A stretch of 6,385 nt of DNA from Prevotella sp. (GCA_021204565.1 JAJPZE010000261.1:1-6385), one strand, 5' to 3'. Shown: positions 1-6,383, numbered from the stretch's first letter. Numbers and translations: made by a program. The notes: a model not told the origin generated them from the letters alone.

Positions 1-299
1 CTTAGTTCTTGTCCGATTTGAACTATGTTCGTATTCGTTTTGATATGTGGAGATGCCAAATCGAAACTAAATTCTTGCAATTTTTGAACGTAAAAACGAT
101 TGCACACCGCTCCGTATGTTCACAATTGAAAGATTATTTAACGTGCGGTTCTGACATCCATAAGATTACATTATTCGTATATTCTTGTTCATTTTCCGGT
201 TAGTCGGAAGGGGCGGGAGAGTTTGGTTTTTCGCGCCATGCAACCGACAGTCGGCGAAGTCAAATATCGTTTTGTTTTCCGAAAAAAAAAATCTTTTTA
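1..299. other. AT-rich upstream region with no recognisable gene
   Basis: No gene can be supported here. The first 200 bases are about 35% GC by hand count, while 60-nt blocks sampled from the genes downstream are about 50 to 70% GC. One frame stays open from a TTG at 9 to a stop at 201-203 (64 codons), but its translation has no recognised motif, no ribosome binding site and no good start codon. I also see no FtsW C-terminus, although ftsW is the usual gene before murG in this phylum, and no tRNA-like fold or transposase fragment. From about 204 the base composition rises. A 10-base A tract lies at 282-291, followed by a T run at 294-298, just upstream of the likely promoter. The region is best read as intergenic DNA, possibly including remnant or foreign sequence. 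Confidence 0.6.
244..254. repeat. short perfect palindrome CCGAC-A-GTCGG
   Basis: Two 5-base arms flank a single central base. It lies about 45 bp upstream of the putative -33 element of the murG promoter. As RNA it would make a poor hairpin because the loop would be too small, so if it has a function it would more likely be a protein-binding site. A perfect 11-base palindrome can easily arise by chance, so the call is weak. Confidence 0.2.
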
Positions 300-331
300 T
301 ATGTGTAAGGACAAAAATACCCTTACCTTTG
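300..331 (+). promoter_or_regulatory. Bacteroidota-type sigma-ABfr promoter for the murG operon
   Basis: Bases 324-331 read TACCTTTG, a perfect match to the Bacteroides -7 consensus TAnnTTTG. Twenty bases upstream, 300-303 reads TATG, one mismatch from the -33 consensus TTTG. The A tract at 282-291 lies directly upstream and could act as a curved or UP-like element. Transcription would start near 338, giving a leader of about 50 nt before the murG ATG. A weaker alternative is TATATGTG at 298-305 (one mismatch to the -7 box) with TTTG at 271-274, but that spacing of 23 nt is long. No other equally good -7 box was noticed between this point and ftsZ, though I did not scan exhaustively. Confidence 0.6.
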
Positions 332-375
332 CCTTGTCGGAATATGTGAAAAGCGGGTCTTTTCCGGCCCCGTTC

Positions 376-380
376 GGAGA
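376..380 (+). promoter_or_regulatory. possible Shine-Dalgarno sequence of murG
   Basis: GGAGA ends 8 nt before the ATG at 389. This is a plausible ribosome binding site and supports that start. Most other starts in the window have no such motif, as expected for Bacteroidota, so its importance is uncertain. Confidence 0.4.
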
Positions 381-388
381 CGACAAGG

Positions 389-1507
389 ATGCTGAAAGAG
401 CCGAGAATATTGATTACCGGAGGCGGTACGGGAGGGCATATTTTCCCTGCCGTGTCTATTGCAAATGCTGTAAAGGGGCGCTGTCCCGGCGCGCGCATAC
501 TTTTTGTGGGGGCGCTCGGGAGGATGGAGATGGAGCGTGTGCCGGCGGCGGGATATGAGATTAGGGGTCTCCCCGTGCGCGGTTTGATACGCCCGTTGTA
601 CTCTCCGCGGAATATCGGCGTTATGATTGACTTTTTCAAGGCGGTCGGCGAGGTGAAGCGTTTGCTAAGTGAGTTTTGTCCGGATGTGGCTGTCGGAGTG
701 GGTGGTTACGCTTCTGCGCCGACGCTTAATGCAGCATATTCCGCCGGCATACCGTGCCTCATACAGGAGCAGAACTCATTTGCCGGCGTAACAAACCGTT
801 CCTTAGCGAAGAAAGCGACGCGGATATGCGTTGCTTACGAGGGTATGGAGCGTTTCTTTCCAAAGGGGAAACTTTTGCTCACAGGCAATCCCGTGCGTCA
901 GGATTTATACGATGCGACGCTGTCGAAAACGGCGGCGTTGGCGCGTTTCGGGTTGAAAGAGAGCCGTCCGACAATACTTTTAATCGGCGGGAGTCTCGGC
1001 GCACGCACGCTCAACGAGAGTGTTCTCGCCGCTTGGGATGATATCCGCGAGGCTAATGTCAACTTCATTTGGCAGACGGGAAGTTATTATAAGGACACAG
1101 TAAAGGCGCGGTTGGCGCGGCGTCTTCCGGCGGGGAACATTGTTATCTGCGAGTTCGTGTCCGATATGTGTGCGGCATACGCGGCTGCGGATCTTGTTGT
1201 CTCGCGCGCCGGAGCGGGCAGTATAAGCGAGCTGTGCCTATTGGCGAAGCCGTCAATTCTCGTTCCCTCGCCTAATGTGGCGGAGGATCATCAGACGCAT
1301 AACGCCCTTGCATTGGTGAACAAAGGGGCGGCGTTGATGGTTCGGGACAACGAGGCGCGCGCCACGCTCATCACCGTTGCTCTTGAAACGGTGGTTGACG
1401 GCAAACGCCTCAGCGCCCTTTCCAAGCGTGCCGGACGTATGGCGAAGCGCGATGCGGCGGATGTTATCGCGCGCGAGGTGCTGGCTTTGGCAAATCGAAA
1501 ATCATAA
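389..1507 (+). CDS. murG: MurG, UDP-GlcNAc:lipid I GlcNAc transferase
   Basis: MurG transfers GlcNAc from UDP-GlcNAc to lipid I (undecaprenyl-PP-MurNAc-pentapeptide), making lipid II on the inner face of the cytoplasmic membrane. The 372-residue protein is full length for the family (E. coli about 355) and shows the GT-B two-domain layout. The N-terminal acceptor domain has the glycine loop GGGTGGH (11-17), GVGGYASAP (103-111) and EQNSFAGVTNR (127-137). GNPVR (166-170) marks the hinge. The C-terminal UDP-GlcNAc domain has GGSLGA (200-205), WQTG (228-231), SRAGAGSISE (272-281) and PSPNVAEDHQTHNA (293-306). The GRMEMERVPAAGYE stretch (44-57) is the Bacteroidota style of this enzyme. The hydrophobic and basic stretch around 76-93 fits the known membrane-association patch. 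The ATG at 389 puts the glycine loop at the usual distance from the N-terminus and has a candidate ribosome binding site. It is the first gene of the visible operon, with a promoter about 60 bp upstream. All key motifs are intact. Confidence 0.97.
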   Translation: MLKEPRILITGGGTGGHIFPAVSIANAVKGRCPGARILFVGALGRMEMERVPAAGYEIRGLPVRGLIRPLYSPRNIGVMIDFFKAVGEVKRLLSEFCPDVAVGVGGYASAPTLNAAYSAGIPCLIQEQNSFAGVTNRSLAKKATRICVAYEGMERFFPKGKLLLTGNPVRQDLYDATLSKTAALARFGLKESRPTILLIGGSLGARTLNESVLAAWDDIREANVNFIWQTGSYYKDTVKARLARRLPAGNIVICEFVSDMCAAYAAADLVVSRAGAGSISELCLLAKPSILVPSPNVAEDHQTHNALALVNKGAALMVRDNEARATLITVALETVVDGKRLSALSKRAGRMAKRDAADVIAREVLALANRKS

Positions 1508-1531
1508 TCAGAACATACGGAAAACAGACGG

Positions 1532-2911
1532 ATGAAAAAGAACGATATACAAGCTGTTTATTTCATAGGCGCGGGAGGGATTGGTATGAGCGCCATAGAG
1601 AGATACTTCCTGAGCCGGGGATACGTTGTCGCGGGTTATGACCGTATGCCTTCCGAGCTCACATTACAGCTTGAAAAAGAGGGTATGCTTCTCCATTACG
1701 AGGAGGATATCGACGCCATTCCCTATGCTTGCAAGAACCCGGAGACGTGTCTCGTGGTGTACACCCCTGCCGTCCCGGCGGAGCATAAGGAGCTTCAGTG
1801 GTTCCGCGAGAGGGGGTTTAGGGTGGAGAAACGTGCACAGGTTTTAGGCAGACTGACCGAAGACAATCTCGGATTATGCTTTGCCGGCACGCACGGGAAG
1901 ACAACCACATCCACCATTTGCGCGCATATCCTGCGCCAGAGCCATATCGATTGCACGGCGTTCCTCGGCGGAATATCAAAGAATTACGACACTAATTATC
2001 TTCTCTCGCGCGAGAGTGAGTATGTCGTGATAGAGGCGGACGAGTTCGACCGTTCGTTTCATTGGCTCCGGCCGTATATGAGCGTGATTACCGATTGCGA
2101 TCCGGATCATCTCGACGTCTACGGCACGCACGAGGCATACACCGAGAGTTTCCGGCATTATACGAGCCTTATCCGCCCCGACGGGGTGCTCGTCATCCGG
2201 CGCGGGATTGCCCTATCGCCCGACGTGAAGAAAGGAGTGAAGGTGTACGACTACGGTCGCGAGGAAGGTGATTTTCACGCGGAGAATATCGTCTGCGACG
2301 AGAAAGGGGGCATCACGTTCGACTTTGTTTCGCCCCTCGAGACGGTGAGGCGCATATCGCTCGACGAGCCTATACTCATCAATATCGACAACAGCATAGC
2401 GGCGATGGCGATAGCGCAATTGTGCGGGTGCACGGCAGACGAGTTGCGATATGGCGTGAAGACGTTCAAGGGAGTGGCGCGCCGGTTCGACTTTAAGATA
2501 CGCGACAGCCGCCATGTACTCCTCTCCGACTATGCGCACCACCCGAAAGAAATACTCCGCAGTGCGCAAAGCATCAGACAGATGTTCCCCTCGCGGAAGA
2601 TAACGGCGGTGTTCCAACCCCATCTCTATTCGCGGACGCGCGATTTTTACAAGGATTTTGCCGAAGCGTTAAGTTTGTTCGACCAAGTCTTTCTCTGCGA
2701 TATTTACCCGGCGCGTGAGGCTCCGATAGAGGGGGTAACAAGCAGGTTAATCTACGATTGCCTTGCCCCCGGCGTGGAGAAAGAGATGGTTAAGACGGAG
2801 AGCGTGCCGGAGATAGTCAAGGAGAACGACTTCGACGTATTGATAATTCTCGGCGCGGGCGACCTCGACAGTTATGTCCCGCAGATTGCGAAGATAATCA
2901 GGGAGAAATAA
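1532..2911 (+). CDS. murC: MurC, UDP-N-acetylmuramate--L-alanine ligase
   Basis: MurC is the cytoplasmic Mur ligase that uses ATP to join L-alanine to UDP-MurNAc, the first amino acid of the peptidoglycan stem peptide. The protein has 459 residues, slightly shorter than E. coli MurC (about 491). The N-terminal UDP-binding Rossmann domain has GAGGIGMS (13-20) and YTPAVP (77-82). The central ATPase domain has the P-loop GTHGKTTT (119-126), EADEFDRSF (168-176) and DPDHLDVYG (190-198). The C-terminal ligase domain has GVARRFD (314-320), DYAHHP (333-338), FQPHLYSRT (361-369), DIYPARE (390-396) and GAGD (441-444). GIGMS, AHHP and the PHLYSRT context identify MurC rather than MurD, MurE or MurF. It could in principle be the related recycling ligase Mpl, but the dcw position and length favour MurC. 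The ATG lies 24 nt after murG with no clear Shine-Dalgarno sequence. No defects are seen. Confidence 0.96.
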   Translation: MKKNDIQAVYFIGAGGIGMSAIERYFLSRGYVVAGYDRMPSELTLQLEKEGMLLHYEEDIDAIPYACKNPETCLVVYTPAVPAEHKELQWFRERGFRVEKRAQVLGRLTEDNLGLCFAGTHGKTTTSTICAHILRQSHIDCTAFLGGISKNYDTNYLLSRESEYVVIEADEFDRSFHWLRPYMSVITDCDPDHLDVYGTHEAYTESFRHYTSLIRPDGVLVIRRGIALSPDVKKGVKVYDYGREEGDFHAENIVCDEKGGITFDFVSPLETVRRISLDEPILINIDNSIAAMAIAQLCGCTADELRYGVKTFKGVARRFDFKIRDSRHVLLSDYAHHPKEILRSAQSIRQMFPSRKITAVFQPHLYSRTRDFYKDFAEALSLFDQVFLCDIYPAREAPIEGVTSRLIYDCLAPGVEKEMVKTESVPEIVKENDFDVLIILGAGDLDSYVPQIAKIIREK

Positions 2912-2920
2912 GGCGGCGTG

Positions 2921-3748
2921 ATGGCGAAGAGGATGCGCGACATAATGCTCATTGCGGCGGATGTATGCTTGGCGGCGTACATCGTGTTCGTGTTCTGCGC
3001 TTTTCATACCCCCGACAACCGTGCGGCGGTGTGTCCGGGCATTAGTGTTGTGGTTGCCGACGGGAAGACGCACGGGTTTATCGACCGGAAAGAGGTGGCG
3101 GCGCGTGTGGCTAAGGCGGGTCTCGACCCCAAGGGAAAGGTTGTGTCCGGGATTAACTGCCGGCAAATAGAGGAGGCGTTGCTCGCCACGCCGTTTATAA
3201 GGACGGCGCAATGTTATCTGACAATTAACGGCATTGTCAACATAGAGATAACCCAGCGGATGCCCGTAGTGAGGGTCAAGGCGGCGAACGGCGATGATTA
3301 TTACGTCGACGACAAGGACTGCATCATGCCCGTAACGGGTTTTACGACAGACGTCATTATCGCTACGGGCGACATCGACCGCCGGTACGCCACAACGTGT
3401 CTCGCACCTATGGCTCGGGCACTGCTTGCCGACGATTTCGCGCGCAACCTCTTCCAGCAGATCAACATCACGGCGGAGGGGCGGGTGGAGCTTGTTCCGC
3501 AGGTAGGGAACAATATTATCCGGCTCGGCCGTTTGCCCGAAAGCGACAACCGCGAAGAGCGGGAGGGGGGTATAGACGAGTATGTCCGCCGGAAGATGAA
3601 TACGCTCCGGACGTTTTATAAGTATGGTTTGTCCGTCGTCGGCTGGGGCAAATACTCCGTCATCGACCTTGAATACGACAACCAGGTTGTCTGCAAACGC
3701 AGACGAGACAACACATTCCTCACAGCAAACGATATAACAAGAAAATAA
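2921..3748 (+). CDS. ftsQ: FtsQ, bitopic divisome protein with POTRA domain
   Basis: FtsQ is a single-pass inner-membrane protein that links early cytoplasmic and late periplasmic parts of the divisome. Numbering is from the ATG at 2921 (275 residues). A short basic cytoplasmic tail (AKRMR) is followed by one membrane segment at about 8-28. The outside part has a POTRA-like region at about 41-120, including the helix-strand unit IEEALLATPFIRTAQCY (83-99) and EITQRMPVVRV (109-119). Next come YYVDDKDCIMPV (127-138) and, near the C-terminus, the GLSVVGWGKYSVIDLEYDN region, all typical of Bacteroidota FtsQ. Such proteins diverge strongly from E. coli FtsQ, so identity rests on topology, these motifs and position between murC and ftsA. 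A GTG at 2918 lies immediately before the ATG; either could be used, and ATG is preferred. AAGGCGG (2910-2916), overlapping the murC stop, may serve as a weak ribosome binding site. Six cysteines (38, 80, 98, 134, 160, 258) lie on the periplasmic side. Confidence 0.92.
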   Translation: MAKRMRDIMLIAADVCLAAYIVFVFCAFHTPDNRAAVCPGISVVVADGKTHGFIDRKEVAARVAKAGLDPKGKVVSGINCRQIEEALLATPFIRTAQCYLTINGIVNIEITQRMPVVRVKAANGDDYYVDDKDCIMPVTGFTTDVIIATGDIDRRYATTCLAPMARALLADDFARNLFQQINITAEGRVELVPQVGNNIIRLGRLPESDNREEREGGIDEYVRRKMNTLRTFYKYGLSVVGWGKYSVIDLEYDNQVVCKRRRDNTFLTANDITRK

Positions 3749-3758
3749 TACAACACAT

Positions 3759-5210
3759 ATGGCAAAAGAGTTTATAGTCGCGATAGAGTTAGGCTCCTCA
3801 AAGATAACCGGTATTGCGGGGAAGAAGAATCTCGACGGCAGTATAACCATCCTCAGTATTGTGCAAGAGGATTCCTCGACATATATTCGCAGGGGGGTAA
3901 TCTACAATATTGACAAGACGATGACCGCCCTGATCAATGTAAAGCAACGCTTGGAGAAACAATTGCAAACACAAATTCGCCAGGTATACGTCGGCGTAGG
4001 GGGGCAGAGCATTATCAGCATGAAGAATACAATCGTACGCGAGCCGGGTACGGCGACGATTGTAACGCAGGGGATGGTGAACGAGTTGATGGATACCAAC
4101 CGCAACATGAGCTATCCCGACAAAGAGATACTCGACGCCATAACGCTCGAATACAAGGTTGACGCGCAACAACAAATCGACCCGGTCGGGATACAATGCA
4201 CGCGCCTTGAGGGTAATTTCCTGAATATTCTCTGGCGCAAAACTTTTTACGACAACATCAACAATTGTTTCAAGGACGCGCGCGTGGGGATTGCCGACTT
4301 GTATATCGCCCCGTTGGCGCTTGCCGAAAGCGTATTGGTGGAGGCGGACAGACGCGCCGGTTGTCTGCTTGTCGACCTTGGCGCCGGCACCACTACCGTC
4401 TCCGTATATTATCGCAACATATTGCGCCATCTCGCCGTACTTCCCCTCGGAGCGATGAACATCACGCACGATATCGCGTCGTTGCAAATGGAGGAGAGCG
4501 AAGCGGAGAAGCTTAAATTACACTATGGCTCGGCATACACCGAAGCTGCCGAGATAGACCCCGAGTTGTCGTACCCGTTGGCTGACGGCAGGAGCGTGGC
4601 GTCTGCCAAATTTATCGACTTGGTTGAGGCGAGAGTAGAGGAGATTGTGGAGAACGTATGGGCGCAAGTGCCGGCTGAATATACCGGCAGACTGCTCGGG
4701 GGAATTATCCTTACGGGCGGCGGGGCAAACCTGAGGAACATCGAGAAAGTGTTCCGCGACCGCACGCATATCAATAAGATACGTATCGCCAAGAGCATTA
4801 ACCGGACGGTGGACGGCACCCAGCCGGAGGTAACGGCGGAAGACTGCCGCCTCTGCACCGCCCTTAGTCTGCTCGTAAAGGGCGATATGAACTGCGCCGG
4901 AAGTCCGATTACGACCGGGCTATTCTCCGCAAAAGGCGACGAGAGGGCTGACTCCGACGACACAGGAGGTCAAGACCAACACCTCTCCGACATAACTCCG
5001 GGGCGGGGAAAGGTGATGACACCGGAGGAGAAACAGCGGAAAGAAGAGGAAGAAAGGCAAAGGAAAGAAGAGGAAGAGCGCAAGAGACGGGAAGAGGAAG
5101 AAGAGCGTAGAAGGCGGGAAGAAGAAGAAAAGAAACGGAACAGCCCCATAAGGAAATTCGGCAGAAAGATTAAGGGATTTTTCGATAAAATGATTTCCGA
5201 AGACGAATAA
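3759..5210 (+). CDS. ftsA: FtsA, actin-like membrane tether of the Z ring
   Basis: FtsA is an actin-fold ATPase that binds FtsZ filaments and anchors them to the membrane while recruiting later divisome proteins. The 483-residue protein is longer than E. coli FtsA (420), mainly because of its C-terminus. Phosphate-1 is AIELGSSKI (8-16), with Glu where many FtsA proteins have Asp. The FtsA-specific 1C/SHS2 region covers roughly 80-165. Phosphate-2 is VDLGAGTTT (205-213) and the adenosine motif is GIILTGGGANL (315-325). After the actin core (to about 395) comes a polar, probably disordered stretch, then a highly charged Glu/Arg/Lys octad repeat (426-460), then an amphipathic basic helix (462-479) that should be the membrane-targeting sequence. 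The ATG is 10 nt after ftsQ with only A-rich sequence and no Shine-Dalgarno. Actin-like relatives such as MreB or DnaK lack this 1C architecture and context. The identification is firm; the role of the charged repeat is inferred. Confidence 0.96.
   Translation: MAKEFIVAIELGSSKITGIAGKKNLDGSITILSIVQEDSSTYIRRGVIYNIDKTMTALINVKQRLEKQLQTQIRQVYVGVGGQSIISMKNTIVREPGTATIVTQGMVNELMDTNRNMSYPDKEILDAITLEYKVDAQQQIDPVGIQCTRLEGNFLNILWRKTFYDNINNCFKDARVGIADLYIAPLALAESVLVEADRRAGCLLVDLGAGTTTVSVYYRNILRHLAVLPLGAMNITHDIASLQMEESEAEKLKLHYGSAYTEAAEIDPELSYPLADGRSVASAKFIDLVEARVEEIVENVWAQVPAEYTGRLLGGIILTGGGANLRNIEKVFRDRTHINKIRIAKSINRTVDGTQPEVTAEDCRLCTALSLLVKGDMNCAGSPITTGLFSAKGDERADSDDTGGQDQHLSDITPGRGKVMTPEEKQRKEEEERQRKEEEERKRREEEEERRRREEEEKKRNSPIRKFGRKIKGFFDKMISEDE
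5034..5129 (+). repeat. four 24-nt tandem units encoding a charged octad repeat in FtsA
   Basis: Codons 426-457 of ftsA form four octads: QRKEEEER, QRKEEEER, KRREEEEE and RRRREEEE, followed by KKR. The first two units differ at 5 of 24 bases, while the later ones are more diverged. The strand is almost pure purine. Blocks of four Glu alternating with blocks of Arg/Lys put opposite charges at i to i+4, the pattern of stable single alpha helices (ER/K type), so a stiff rod of about 35 residues is the likely structure. A coiled coil is unlikely because there are no hydrophobic heptad positions. Confidence 0.85.
5142..5195 (+). other. predicted membrane-targeting amphipathic helix of FtsA
   Basis: Codons 462-479 of ftsA carry I464, F467, I471, F474, F475, M478 and I479 on one helical face and R465, K466, R469, K470, K472 and K477 around it. 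The C-terminus then ends in the acidic residues SEDE. FtsA proteins are known to bind membrane through a C-terminal amphipathic helix, and this is the only segment here that fits. Confidence 0.75.
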
Positions 5211-5252
5211 ACTTATCCGAACTGATTGATAAAGAGACTAATTTTCAGATAT
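5211..5252 (+). other. ftsA-ftsZ intergenic gap
   Basis: These 42 nt form the longest gap inside the operon and are AT-rich. There is no clear Shine-Dalgarno sequence and no terminator hairpin. TAATTTTC at 5239-5246 is one mismatch from the Bacteroides -7 box, but no TTTG lies at the right distance upstream and it is only 6 nt from the ftsZ ATG, so a promoter here is not supported. An in-frame TTG at 5226 would give a 9-residue extension without family support. Confidence 0.5.
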
Positions 5253-6383
5253 ATGAAGAATAACGATAACGGCGCCGACGGTATGCTCGACTTCAACGTA
5301 ACGGCTGCCAAACAAAGCATAATAAAGGTGATTGGCGTGGGCGGCGGCGGAGGAAACGCCGTGAACCATATGTACCGGCACGGAATAAAAGACGTCTCCT
5401 TTCTCCTTTGCAACACCGACGGTCAGGCGCTGAAAGTGTCCCCCGTACCCGTCAGATTGCAGCTCGGACGCGAGGGACTCGGAGCGGGCAATAAACCGGA
5501 GAAGGGCAGGCAGGCTGCGGAAGAGAGCGCGGAAGACATTAAGCGAATGCTCTCCGACGGCACGCGGATGACCTTCATCACCGCCGGAATGGGCGGGGGA
5601 ACAGGCACCGGCGCCGCGCCCGTCATCGCAAGGATAAGCAAGGAACTCGACATACTTACTGTCGGTATCGTTACGATACCTTTCCGTTTCGAGGGCATAC
5701 CAAAGATCAATACCGCGCTCGACGGAGTAGAAGAACTCTCGAAGCACGTCGACGCGCTCCTGGTTATCAACAACGAGCGTCTCCGCGAGATTTACTCCGA
5801 CCTCACTCTCCTCGATGCCTTCGCCAAAGCGGACGACACTCTCAACATCGCAGCCAAGAGCATAGCCGAGATAATCACGGATCACAAACGTATCAATCTC
5901 GACTTTAACGACGTGCGAACGGTGCTCAAAGACGGGGGCGTTGCGATTATGTCGACCGGATACGGCGAGGGAGAGGGCAGGGTACGCAAGGCGATAGAGG
6001 ACGCACTCAACTCTCCGCTCCTCAACGACAGCGACATCTTCAACTCCAAGAAGATACTCCTCAGCATTAATTTCAGCGACGAGGGCAACCACGGGGGCGG
6101 GTTGCTGATGGAGGAGATGAATGATGTGAGCGAATTTATGGCTAAGTTCAACTCTCAGTTCGAGATTAAATGGGGGCTCGGCGTAGACGCTTCGCTCGGA
6201 CCGAAAGTGAAGGTAACCATCCTTGCAACCGGCTTCGGATTGTCAGAGGTCGACGGTATGGACGAGTATCTGGGCAAGAAATATCCCAAAGAAACCGTTA
6301 AGGAGAAAGCCGAAAGAGAAGAGCGGGAGCGGGAGCGACAGCGGAAGATAGACGAGCTGTACGGAACAAAAGGCGTGGAATAG
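5253..6383 (+). CDS. ftsZ: FtsZ, tubulin-like division GTPase with short C-terminal tail
   Basis: FtsZ polymerises with GTP to form the Z ring at the division site. From the ATG at 5253 the protein has 376 residues. This start gives a short polar N-terminus before the Rossmann core and is preferred over the in-frame TTG at 5226. The core shows GVGGGGGNAV (28-37), NTD (54-56), the tubulin signature GGGTGTG (114-120), FRFEG (144-148), VINNERL (171-177) and the T7 catalytic loop NLDFNDV (215-221), with both acidic residues (D217, D220) needed for GTP hydrolysis. The second domain ends at about ATGFG (325-329). Only 48 residues follow, rich in Glu, Arg and Lys (346-365) and ending in ELYGTKGVE. 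I cannot recognise the long variable linker plus conserved C-terminal peptide that normally binds FtsA. Only two bases follow the stop in this window, so a truncating mutation or frameshift cannot be excluded. It is the last visible gene, directly after its partner ftsA. Confidence 0.97.
   Translation: MKNNDNGADGMLDFNVTAAKQSIIKVIGVGGGGGNAVNHMYRHGIKDVSFLLCNTDGQALKVSPVPVRLQLGREGLGAGNKPEKGRQAAEESAEDIKRMLSDGTRMTFITAGMGGGTGTGAAPVIARISKELDILTVGIVTIPFRFEGIPKINTALDGVEELSKHVDALLVINNERLREIYSDLTLLDAFAKADDTLNIAAKSIAEIITDHKRINLDFNDVRTVLKDGGVAIMSTGYGEGEGRVRKAIEDALNSPLLNDSDIFNSKKILLSINFSDEGNHGGGLLMEEMNDVSEFMAKFNSQFEIKWGLGVDASLGPKVKVTILATGFGLSEVDGMDEYLGKKYPKETVKEKAEREERERERQRKIDELYGTKGVE

Noticed and set aside
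9..203. 64-codon open frame starting at TTG
   Set aside because: No recognised motif, no ribosome binding site, a weak start codon, and an AT-rich composition unlike the real genes; probably an open frame by chance.
212..237. GGCG/CGCC inverted repeat around a T-rich loop as a terminator
   Set aside because: The stem is only 4 bp with an 18-nt loop, and no T run follows the stem.
166..639. 157-codon minus-strand frame overlapping the murG start
   Set aside because: It mostly lies antisense to the clear murG glycine-loop region, and its Pro/Ser/Arg-rich translation resembles no family.
2747..3850. 367-codon minus-strand frame opposite ftsQ
   Set aside because: Its length results from codon bias on the + strand; the translation is rich in His, Arg and Val without domains, and the + strand carries a clear ftsQ.
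5239..5246. TAATTTTC as a -7 box for a separate ftsZ promoter
   Set aside because: It mismatches the consensus at the final G, has no -33 partner, and lies only 6 nt from the start codon.
5226..5252. TTG start extending FtsZ by 9 residues
   Set aside because: The ATG at 5253 is in frame, a better start codon, and gives an N-terminus of usual length; the extension has no family support.
5238..6092. 284-codon minus-strand frame opposite ftsZ
   Set aside because: It is antisense to highly conserved FtsZ core motifs and has no recognisable motif of its own.
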